Shown here piece after piece: positions 39,001 to 51,000 of a stretch of 64,000 bases of DNA (its first letter is position 1; every line of letters begins with the position of its first letter). Source of the stretch: Podocnemis expansa (Eukaryota > Chordata > Testudines > Podocnemididae); NCBI GenBank assembly GCA_007922195.1, contig ML682221.1, positions 383,959 through 447,958 on the forward strand, read 5' to 3'. A program made the translations under genes and the position numbers. The notes under the pieces are model-generated. The model searched no databases. It saw only the letters and a list, made by a program, of their open reading frames with translations, and was not told where the DNA came from.

Positions 39001-42000
39001 TGTTAGTTCAGCTTGAGCTGGTGGCACAGGCGGTGGCTCAAGCAAGCTGTGACCCAAGGGCCAGAGCAGACCTGGCTACTCCAAACAGACCCACTACTCT
39101 GTGTCTATTGCTCAGCTGGGAAGCAGGTACCAGCCACAGAGCAGACAGACCCCAAGCAGGTTTGCTATCAGACGCCTAATGATGCAATCACAAAGCCAGG
39201 CTGCTGCTATCTCAAGGCATCCCTACTGGGCCACACGACAGTGTTTGACTGGGATCAAGCCACAGGTCGCCAGCGACCAGCCTGCTGAGCCTACTCGGGA
39301 CCCACTTCCCAGCTTCTCACCAACCACAAAGGGCTTCTCATAAAATGCCATTCGGCTGTACAACCCTCAGAACAGCCACAGTGGGTCAGACCAATGGTCT
39401 ATCTACCCAGTGTCCCCTCCTTGGACACTGGCCAGGGACCCGTGCTTTGGGGGCAGGGAAGAGAACAGAAGAGAGCAATTATCGAGTGAGCCTTCCCTGT
39501 TCTCCAGTCCCAGCTTCCAGGACTCAGAAGTTTAGGGACACCCAGAGCATGGGGTTGTGTCCCACAACACTTGGTTAATAGAAACTGGCTAAACTGTCTT
39601 CCGTGAGCTTAGCTAATTTTTTTTTTCCAAACCAGCTATCATTTTGGCCTCAACAAAATCCCCCCGCAACAAGTTCACAGGCTGATTATGCAAACATGGT
39701 GCACAAACTTGCTGACTGTTAATGTCATTGTGTGACCCACAGTTCTTGTGTTGTGCAAAGTGTAAGTAACACTGACCGCTTCCTCACACCATCCATGATT
39801 TTACAGATCTCCTATGACCTTCTAACTCATCTCCTGTCCAAGCTACACAGGACCAGTTTTTTAAATCTCTCTGCATACGGAAGTTGTTCCATGCCCCTAA
39901 TCATTTTGGTTCCCCTTCTCCGTACCTTTCCCTATTGTATATATTTACTGAAGTGGGGCAACCAGAACGACATGCAGTATTTGAGGTGTGGGGGTATCAT
40001 GGGTTTCTATGGAAGCAGAAGGATATTTTCTGTCTCATTACCTATCCCTGCCCTAATGGTTCTTCACACTGTTAACTCTTGACAACTGCTGCACGCTGAG
40101 TGGATGTTTTCAGAGAGCTACCCAGTGAGTCTCAGATCTTTCTAGAGCGGTAACAGCTCATTTAAACCTGGTCTGTAGTGCAGAGTTACATCAGCACAAG
40201 GCAGTTCACACACACCTAACTCTGTAAGTGACGCTTACACTAAAACGTAGCTCCCGCTGACGTAAGTCACCCACTGCACCGACTTAACTACACTCCCACA
40301 AGAGGTGTTGCACTTACATAGATGTAGTTAGGTTAATTTGCTGTCCATGTAGATGGTTGGGGGGGAATATGGCCCGCCAACCTGCTGTCTGCCTCACATC
40401 CCAGGACAAGCTCCCCACCATGCCCCTCTGTCTTTGTTACTCCTGCACCCTCCTGAGCAGCACTCTGCTGCACCCCAGGCCCCCGCTGGCTCTGCAGCCT
40501 CCCTCCTCCAGGCTCTCCACAGCTGTACCAGCCAGCTCCCTGCCACCACTGCCTGGCCCCACAGAGGGCTCTCTGCTGCTTCACTGCTGCCCCCCACCAC
40601 CTCCTCATGGGTTCTGTACTGCTGCTGCCCCCTTTCTGCTGCTGGCCACACTGCCCTCTCCATGCTGTGCCATCCCCCCCACCAGCTCCAGGGCTGGCCC
40701 ACCGGCCCCCCAAGCTGTCACGCCAGATGGCCCCGTGGCCAGCTGTTTGCTGCTCCACCTGGCTCACCAGGCAAAATTATTGCCCACCCCTGATGTAGAC
40801 ACTCTGTTGCTTACATCACCAGTTGCCGCTTCGTGGCCAACAGTTGGAGTCCATGACCCAGGTACATAAGAACCCAATCACTCTGTGTCCATAAAACTGA
40901 CTTGTGAATTGTCCTGAACTTAGTATCAGACACTGGAGACCCAAAGCCTGGTAAATTCATAGAGATGGAGAAAGACTCACAAGTGGTTGAATTTGGTGCC
41001 ATTGGCCCATTTCCAGGGCTGTCCTGGTTCCCTCCAGAGGCCGATCCAGTGGTCAAATTTACCTTTGTGGCGCACCATGAAATCCTACAAACAGCAGGGG
41101 TAGAGGTGGGATCAGAGCCTGGGCCCTGCTGCTTCCCCACATCTGAGCAGGGAATACCAGATGTACACTGAAGGGCTGGTTCCAGGAGTGACAGGGATCT
41201 TTTCCTCCCTCCTGCACAGCTCTGGGTAATTCCATATTAAGCCGCCGACCCCACATATGGCTCCCTATTGCCCTAATTTTCCCTTAGGTGGGGCAGCTGT
41301 TGGGTTTAAACTGTCACCTCCAGCATTCAAGGCCAGAATTCCCTGCAAAGCCTCTTACAGAGCAGCTGAGCAACTCTCACCATGGCAGAGGAAGGGCTGG
41401 AGAGGGATGGTCTGACTGGGGGATACTGGGACAGGCCAGCTCTGAGCAAAGACACCCTCCCACTTCCCATCTTCAGCCAAGAGGGGCCAGGCTGAGAGAA
41501 ACCAGGGGCTGCCTTTTGCTACACAGAAATAGTACTAGCTGTGTCAAGCTGGCTTCTTGGCTGACTCCCTTCAGCCCACGCAGCCCAACAGGCCAAGAGA
41601 TGCCTGAGCCAGCCTGGCCATCTCCCTTTCAGAGGGCAATCCCCATAGTACATCAGCTTTGCTCTCCCAGCTTGCTGCTGCTCCTCCTCTTGCAGGAGCA
41701 AACCCAGGTCCCACTGCAGCAGCAGCCACTAAGTCAAGGCACCATCCATGACCACCAGTTTCTCTTACCATGTCCTGCTGGTTATCAATCCCAGCCAGGG
41801 AGGCATTGAGAGCAGTGCAGTGGGTCTGGCTGGAGGCCCAGTCCCCTTTGTCCTCTGAGAAATAGTAGCATTTCCCTCGGTATCCAACCCAGCCGTCCAG
41901 GCATGGGGGGCCAGCAGAGGAGCCCAGATCAGCTGATGGGCACTCACATCTCTGCACTATAATTGGGACAGGAACACAGTGTGAGAGTGGGACCTGCAGC

Positions 42001-45000
42001 CCAGCCATGGGAACACAGGAAAAAAATCAGCCCTAGTGGCCCAGGCTCCTCAAGCCCTGGGAGGTCCTGGAGAGTGAGAGAGAGATGGGGGATACTGGGA
42101 ATCCAGCACCAGAGGTGGGTTACCTGACCCAGGTCTCACTCTCAGGGTCACATTCAGAGGGATGCAGCTGACAAACAGCTTCTGGTTTGAAGCCCAGCAC
42201 AGAGAGCTGGGTGCAGGCTCAGTGCAACAGCACAGGGCATTCAGGGAGAGGGGACAGTTACCAGAGGGGGCAACAGGGGACAATAATTAATGGATAAAAG
42301 GAAAAAGGCCCCCAATTCAGAGAGACCAGGACCTCTTGGGGAACCAGTGATCAGATCTCAGGGCAATAGGTAAATCCCAGCTCCTGACAGTCTTAGAGCT
42401 GCCCCATCCCCAGACTATGGCAGATTGAGCCAGGTTCACGTTCTCCACAGAACAGCCACTGCTAACCTAGCCTGCACTGTCTGTGCAGGGGGGAGTCAAG
42501 AAAGCTATGGGACCCTGCACTGCAGAGGTTACTGGTGGGTTTGTGCACTGTGTTAATGGTGGTGTCTGTCCTGCGTTCTTGTTTGCAGTGACGAGGCCGC
42601 ACCTGCCAACCTCACCTGGGGCATGATCTGGGGACACAGGAAGGCCAGGCTGGTGCCTCAGGGTGACAAGCTGCAGGCAAAGGGCCCAGTTCTCTGCTGC
42701 CCTGCACCTGACCCATCAATCCTCCCCACTGTTCATGAGTACAAGCGACTGTGCCTGGGACATAGCCATGGTGACTTGGCCCCAATGTGCTCAGAGACCT
42801 GCTGGGGGAACGACTGTGAGTCAGATCATCTTGACACAGAGAGCTCAGGTGCAGGGTCTATGAGGGAGCAAGGAGGAGGGGCTTGGAGGAACATCCCCCA
42901 GGAATCCTCTGCCCCCAGGGGCAGGACAGCCCAGGAGAGACTGGAATTGGGAAAGGGGGCCAGGGAGGGCTGAGAACTCACCTGCCAGGACAATAATGAT
43001 GATGAAGAGAGCTGCGGACACAGCTGTGAAGGTGACTGCAAACACAGTTAGATGTTTCTTGCAGTTATGCTTCCTGTAGTTACGCTGAGGGTCTGCAAGA
43101 GAAAAGACCCATCAGCCAGGGCTGCAAGGACACATCTCACTGACAGCCCAGGGCTGGAGATGCCCTAGAACATGCAGCATCCTGTCCATTGCTCCTTCCT
43201 TCAGATGCTCAGGGAGAAGAGCCCAGGGCAGTGGTTCCCAAAATTGTCTCTGCTGTGGCACACCTTGCTACCTTTAATTAATTTGAGGCACACCACCATA
43301 TAGTTTCCAAATGAGCTCATGAATACTCATGAGCCAGTGAGCCAATCCAGACCTCTTTGAGTAGTTTTTCAAAAATTTTTGTGGCACACCAGCTCTGACC
43401 TGATGGCACACCTGTGTCCCATGGCACACTGGTTGGGAAACACTGGCCCAGGGGACCAGGCAGACTGGGGCTGTGGGACCAGTTCCCCTATCCTCTCAGC
43501 CCAGCATCTTCCCAGCCACACTGTCATGGATAAAAAGAGAAGGACCCAGATGTGCTGGTAACATGATTTCAAGCTGTGCCCCCAGTCCCCTCACTGCCCC
43601 CTGAAGAGCACTGGCTGTGCCCACCCAGCCAAGGGTGCCTGTCCCCACCTCCTCGAGTCTCACCCTGGCCACACACAGCAAAGGGAAGGAGACAGACCCA
43701 GGCTGAGAGGGGCTGGTGCTGTCACAGGGGGTCTGACCCACCCAGCCCGCAGGGACCAGCACAGCCAGGCCTGTGTGTGCCTAACAGCAGCTGTGAGCCA
43801 GGGATCAGTGCCCCTGAGGCCTCAGCAGTTATCAAATCCCTGCTGACCACAGACGAGGGTTGGGCACTTGCTGCTGTCATTGAGAACACGGCCACACCTG
43901 GGGCATCTCAGTGTCTCCCTCCAGCCTGTTCCTAGACAGCAACACCCCCTTACCTGGCTCCCCTCCAGGGCTGTCCCTGGGGGGGGGCGTGGCCCAGGGC
44001 AAATCAGTTTGTGCAGGGCCCCCCCCATTTTAAACTTTGCAGCCCAATGTTTCCTCTAAGCCAGTGGTTCCCAACCTGTGGTCCGGGGACCCCCAGAAGT
44101 CCGCAGACACTTTGCAGGGGGTCTGCAGAGCCTCTCCCTACCCGGGGCTGGAATCCAGCTACAGCCCTGATGCTCCCTGCAAGGGCTGCCTGTCCCTGTC
44201 TGTGGCTGTATCCTGGCAAGGGGATGAAGCCACAGCAGCTCCCCAGCAGGGGCAAAGGCAGGGGACCACAGCTGCTGTGGCTCAGCTCCCCGGTGGCACA
44301 GGCAATGGTGGTGGCAGCGCTGCTCACCAGCTGTCCCACTGGTGCAGGCCAGAGTCTGCCCATGCAGGCCAGATTACATAATCAGCTGTGGGTTCTGCAA
44401 AGATTTTTTTTTTTTTTTGGTTACAAAGGGGTCCCCAGCCTGAAAAAGGTTGGGAACCACTGCTGTAAGCTGATGATGCAGCTGAGCAAGTTCCCTGCTG
44501 GTTCTCCAGGCCCCAATAGGCTTCTTCCCTGCTGCCCGCTGGCTCCCCAATAACTTGTGCACCCATAACTTGTTCAGCTGCATCATCAGCTTAGAGGGAA
44601 CACTGGGCAGTGTCATAATTTTTCTTTAATAAAATCATAAATTTCTAGCCCTCAGGCTAAAAAGTTGCAGAAAAAAGCAGAAAAACATGACCTGACTTTA
44701 TCCTAAAGGCTCAAAACCCAGACATCAGAGAAAATAGCTCCCCCCATTTATTATTTCTTTAAACATCTCTTTATTTTTAAGTGAGTTTTAATGATATATT
44801 TAATCCAGGCTTGTGACTATTTTTGATGTTTAGGGTAGGCAATACTGAATGTGTCATGGTGATATTTCATCAACCTCACAGCCAAGTGGACAGGAGCATC
44901 TGGATGTACTCTTCTTTGTGGTTCTGGTTTTCTGTTCAAGATGGGCACACAATTTTACAAGTTTAATCATTTTTCTTAGATCAAGTTTTTGTTAAATTGA

Positions 45001-48000
45001 AAATTCAGAGAGAGGGAAGCTATTTTTGGATGATATCAAGAAATAAATTCAGGTCCTCTCTCACCTTAAAGCACTGGATTCCAATTGTCTAATGTGTGTT
45101 ATTTCCTTTATGCTGCCTGGCTCTCTCCTTTTCCACCTTATTTTAATATATGTATTCATACATTCCTCATTGCTTTGCAGGTGATCTAAGTAATGAAACT
45201 CAGGTACTGTTTGAGGATGAGAGGAAGAAACAAAGACCTTTGGCCTCCTCTCAGATACCCTGATGTAAAACAAACAAGGAGTCTTGCGGCACTTTTAAAA
45301 GCTAACAAATGAATAAATTTGGATTCCTTGTTTGTTTCGCTAAACTAGACCCATATGGCCACAGTTGCTTTCCTCTTTGCCATGCTTTGGGACTGGTGGT
45401 CTGACTGCAATCAATGACAATGGGGCTTATTTCAGTGCAGAAGGAAGGACAAAAAACTTCTTTAATGTGTTGATTGATGGCTATTAACCCTAAAAACCCA
45501 GTACTTCCATATAACTGCTAGCCTGGGGTCTTGTCTCTCAGATAGGCTATGTTCACACACAGGGGGTTATTTCGATACAAGTTGTTTCGAAACAACTTGT
45601 ATCGAAATAAGGCGTTACTTCAAAATAAGTTAATTCGAATTAAGGAAAAAAGCTCAAAGCGAAATAGCATGTTCGGACAACAGTTATTTCTAAACGAGTC
45701 ACTGTCATTTTGAAATAACATGTTCAGACGGGATTGTTTCGTCACCAAATGGGGTTTAAGTTGTTTCGAAACAATGCCGTTGTTTCGAAACAACGGAACC
45801 CATTGTTTCGAAACACCTGTGCATCATGTGAACATGGCATTTCTTATTTCGAAACAACCTCTGTTGTTTCAAAATAAGACTGCTGTGTGAACACACCCGT
45901 ATAATAGATCCTTATCTGCACAGAGAAGTTTGCTCAAAAAGACATCCCTGAAGACTGAAAACTCTTGTTAAATGTAAAAGGAAAAAAGTTCTTTAATATC
46001 TCAAACACTTTCTGGAGATGCTGATGTAAATTCAAAGAGAAGGTCCTGTTTTGTAAAGGTTGGGGATGTGACATTCTCCTGACTTTGTCCCCGTTTGCTT
46101 GACTGAGGCTGGCTCCACAAGTTTTACCTCAACACTTGCCCTTTCTCTTCCCCTCAGGGAGCAGTTGTGGGAAGGTGGCTACTTAAGAGTTCCTGTAACC
46201 AAACCCTGCCTGGCTGAATTCCTTTTTCCTTCCCTGACCAGCCAGAGCTGCTCCCTAGTCCCACAGCTTGAAAAAGCTCCCTGCTTCCTTACTCCAGCCA
46301 GCTGCGAGGGATCCCCCAAAAGTGCAAGCCCCCCCCCCCCCCCAAAGCACGGGGCCTAGTGCAGTTGCCCCTCCTGCCGCCCCTTAAGGATGGCCCTGCT
46401 CCCCTCCAGTCTCCAGGTGTCCACTGCCATTAACAAACTCCTGTAATGGCATGTGGCTGTCAGAGGACCCAGGTGCTGACCCTATCAGCTCTCTTAGCTG
46501 TGCTCAGGCTGAAGATCCTGCTGCAGGTGCTGGGCTGGAACTGGTGCCTCTGTCTCACTGGGTCCCATTCATCAGCAGAAAAGCCCAGCAAGGACTGAGG
46601 TCCTGGCTCCAGCTCCCCCGTGCTCTGAAGTTATCGAAAATCTGAAAATGGATGGACTTTTTTATTGGGGGGGGGGTTGATTTGTTGCTTCTTGTTCACA
46701 ACCCAGCAGCCAAACCCCCTGCCAGAGGTGGTGCCATGATGATCAAACCCTCTTAAACTCCACTGGTCCCTGCACCCCCCCCAAGACTTCCAGTGAGCTG
46801 CTGTGCATCAGAAACTGCCCACCCATGAAATGCAGCAATGAGGTGAGGTGGGGTGGGGGGGAATCCCTCCCTACAAGAAGGAAGCCTGAGTATGGAATCA
46901 CAAAAGGACCAGGTCCCTTGATGGTGAGACTAGCACCCCCCCCAGCCCTTCCCCACCAGCCCAGTGGAGTCCTGAGCCCAGACAGTTTGGACTAGGTTCC
47001 TTCCAACCCCCATCTTCTTTGGTTCCCTGGGGCTGTGAGAATCTCTTCCCCCTGTCTGCCCTACACCATGAGCAAAAGGGTTAACAGATTCCCCAATCCT
47101 GCCTATCCACCTGCCCCTAGGACTTTCCCAAATTCCCTTCCCTTGTTTCCTCTGCACCCCCAGAGCTGAGTGTCCCCTGGACTAATCCTTCTCTGCTGCC
47201 TGGCTGCCAGAGACCTCACCCAGGTGTCTGTAGGGTGGACTATCCCAAACCGTCTGTTTGCAGGATTAGAGCGCTCCTGGGGGGTTGGGGAGGAGAGAAG
47301 GAAGTCTTGTGGCACTTGAAGACTGACAGATTTCTTTATTGCATCAGCTTTCATGGGAGAAAATTCCACTTTGCCTTCAAAGCCTCTGATGAAGTGGGAT
47401 TTTCCCGCAAGAAAGCTCATGTAACAAATAAATCTGTTAGTCTTTAAGTGTCCCAGGCCTCCTTGTTTGCTTTGCTGGATGAGACTAACGCAACTCCTTT
47501 GGAACATCACTGCCCATGTGTCTGTGGGCCAAACATGGACCAAGGGGCCGTGCCCAAGGACCCACAGAATAGGTGAACCCCTCCACTGTGCAGCGCTGGG
47601 GGGTGGTGAAGCCACTCTGGGCTGGGGGACTCTGTATCATATTGCGAGTCCTGCCTCCCCCCCAGAGATGGGGTGGGCCTGCCCACATCCCAAGCTCTGC
47701 CCTCTCGCCCCGCCCATCCGCCTTTGGGGTGGGGTGGGGTGGGGCCAGAGGCAATGCTGCATAATACAAGCCTGGAAACTGCGCAACACACATGGGTCAG
47801 CCCCAGCCCCAGGCCCCCAGTGCCACCCCTCCCGCTCGGAGCAGGGCCCTAGACTGTGGAAGGCTGCAGCCCTAGGTGGAGCCTACCAGTGTGCATGGGG
47901 CGGAGCACAGACTCCTAATTCACCACTGGGACTGAGGATCCTGCTCCCTGCTCCTTCGCCCACAGCCCGATGGGAAATGTTCACTCACTGCTTGCCCGCT

Positions 48001-51000
48001 GGGTCCAGGGAGTCACCAAAGGGGCAAGGGAAACCCCGCGCGCCCCTCATCCCATGCTCACTGCCAGCCACGTGCTGCTTGTAGTGCCATGATTCCGGCT
48101 TCCCCGCGCTCAGAGTCCCATGCGCGCACCAGCTCTGAGCACGGAAATGTCCAGGCCTCACTTCCACCCACCTTGACTGACAGCTCGCTGCCTGCCATGC
48201 CCGCTGCAGGGCTGCTGACAGGCGGGGCTGCAACCGGGCTGCTCTCAGCCCAGCATTTAATGAGGAGAGAGTGGCTGGGTGCTTGCCCCAGGCTTCACCA
48301 TCCCATGGTCGGTGCAGACCTGCCCTCAGCAGGGCAGTCCTTAGGGGGGTGCGGGGCCCTAGGCGAATTGCTGTCTGCGGGGACCTCACCCACCCCAGCA
48401 GTGGGCGGAGGGGCCAGACAGCCCAGGGGAGTGTCTAACCCTTCCAGGTTCCTGTTGCTGAATATCAGGAGCCAAGAAGCTCCGCAAATAGGAATAGGAG
48501 GGAGAGTGATGGATCAGACTGTCCCTGGGACTTGCAGCCCTGCTCCTCCCATGAACTTTGCTGTGATGCTTGCCTTCCCCATAATCTTCTGAGTGGCAGC
48601 ATGAGAGTGGGGAGCAGGGGAGGGTAGAGTGGGGTGTCAGGAGAGTAAGAGAAGTGCAGCTGGATGGCAGGCACCAAGGAAGGCAGTGCAGCATCTGCAG
48701 TTTCCCATGCTGTTCCTGCCGTAGGCCAAATGCTTGGACATGCTGCAGGGCAGAAAATTTAAAAAGGCTCTGGCCTGGTCCCAGCTTACAGGTGCATGCA
48801 AACCAGGTGGAAGTTAGGAAACCCATGAGGCAAACAAGTCCATTTCACTCAGGATGTGAAAAGCAAGAAGGATCCACCCAGAAAGAAAAACAACAAAATA
48901 CAAGATGAAAGTCATGTCTGATCACCTGCCAGTTACAATGATCACACAGGAGCTCTGAGGAAGCAAGACACAGGAAGTTCCATAGATTTACTTGAGAATC
49001 AGCAAATATAAAACATGGGTAAAAAGATGAAAACTTACCCGGCATCTGTGGTAGAAAGAGCAGGCAATACTAATTGTCACCTACTCACCCTGGGATGGGT
49101 GGGGGAATTCAAACATCAAGAGATTAGTTTAAAAACACAGTATAATCTGCCCCCCCCCGACTTATTTTTGCCATTCTTGTGATTTTTGATCTCTTGAAAC
49201 TGGCAATATTGTATAAATTAATACCATATACTTCACTCAAGGAATTCCTTTCCCTGACTGTTTTCTTCGTGCTAGTGTAGCAGGCTTCTGTAGCCACCAT
49301 GTAAGGAGACAGAGAGATAAAAATTAACTGAATGTACCTTTTAAAGCATCTGTTAGGCAACACTGTATCTGTTCTTTAATATCATAACTGAAATAACTAA
49401 CTCAGTTTAATAGACATTGTAACCAATGTCCAACAAAGCTTGATGTTGTAAATTTAGAAATCTATTTTGTATTCTTGATAAAACTTCTTTTAGGTGTATA
49501 CTCTGGAATTTCATTTAAATGTGTGAACAAGATGTGTGAATGAAGGGGGGGGGGGTGATGGAATCAGTAAATACCAGCCTGTCCTGTTGAAATCCAAATA
49601 CTACCTTAGTGGCTAAGCGATGCGAACAACTTCTACAAAAGTGAGGGTCCACTCCAGAAAGAAAAGAAGAAAACACAAAGTGAAATTCATGTCTGTAAAT
49701 GGCTGGTGATCAATGATCACAGACGATCCCTGGCCCAGCCTGCCCTCCAGCCTCCCCACTTGGCCTGGGGGGGGAGTACTTGGCCTGGACTGCCTGCTAT
49801 CCTCGTGCCTGGCCATCAACCCAGCATGACCTGGGGCCCAGAGGGGCATGTGTGATGGTGTGCACCGTGGGTTATGATCTACATGATTTTCTTGTTCACT
49901 TGTACACTGGAATTGTATGATTTGCTGCCAATTGCACCAAGCAATGTTTCTGTGTAGATGCTAATAACTGTTCTATATGATTTCTATGATGATATGTTTC
50001 CTACAACTTCATACGTGTGACCAAACATGTAACATACTTTCTATGGCACAGGGATAAGGAAAGAGACAAAGGTCTCTCCCAGCAGCAGTGAGCCTGACAG
50101 AGACAACGGTATACTAATGGAGGTGTCTGTGAAGGGGGGGTGGGGCTGAAGGGTTAAGTTGACCCATCTTCGAAGCATCTGACAAAGTGGGATTTTATCC
50201 CACGAAAGCTCATGCGAGAAATAAATCTGTTAGACTTTAAGTGCCACATGACTCCTTGGGTTTTTTTGCTGGACTAGACTAACACGGCTATCCCTTTGGA
50301 AATTGAGATCTGGAAGTTTTAAAAGGTTTTTTGAGCTGGGACTCTCCATCTTGAAACAACTCCAAGCAAGATATGGGCCCTGCATGGCTTCAGGCAGAGA
50401 CTGGCTGTGCAAACATCTAACAGCCAAACACCTTGAGCTAAACTTGTTTGGACTGTGAGGTTAGTTTAAGTAGAAGTATGAAGTTAGCGTGTGTGGTTTA
50501 CCTTTTGTGTTCTTGTGGCCTCTCCTGACTTACTTATACTGTGATTCTGCCATACTTGGCCATATTCTCACTTAGAATTATAATCTGATCAATAAACTAG
50601 TAGTTATTTTACCTAAAGCTGTGTGATCTTTAGAGGGTGTGGGTGAAGGAGGCTGGGCACAATCCATTTCTTTGTTAAGTGGAGGGACCTGAGTGTGTGG
50701 TGGTTGGGAGGGGTTCCCAATCTCTGTAGACAGTGGCTCCTGGTGTAGTAATGGGGCTGGGGTGCTTGCTGGGGGACCCTCCCTCGAGTAGCCAGGGGCA
50801 TACACCCACTGCTTGGGACTGACTGCATGCAAGAGGCTGGAGTGGACTGACTCAAGAGAATTGGGAACTGGGGAGTGGTCTGTCACAGCATGATCCCTGA
50901 TCTACCTGCCCCCAACTAGCCCAATGTGCATTGGGGCCCTGGGAGAGTCTTGGATCCCCAGCATCCTTGTCCTCCTCCAGGCTCAGGCTCAGAGTCCCAC

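Noticed and set aside
40333..40870. Frames of up to 170 residues on both strands
   Set aside because: GC-rich MITE core with few stops. Composition is alanine/proline/cysteine-rich and without domain content.
42050..42283. Possible additional stalk exon of the lectin gene (minus strand)
   Set aside because: A GT follows at one side, but the phase does not clearly fit between the membrane and lectin exons, and the neighbouring exons already join in phase.
47467..48592. Long frames and CpG-rich patch as a possible separate gene
   Set aside because: No splice-consistent exon or domain; probably repeat-derived GC-rich sequence within the lectin intron.
37102..50887. The two ERV-type LTRs as the ends of one provirus
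   Set aside because: Different 5-bp flanks (GCATG on both sides of the second), host lectin exons between them and no viral genes.
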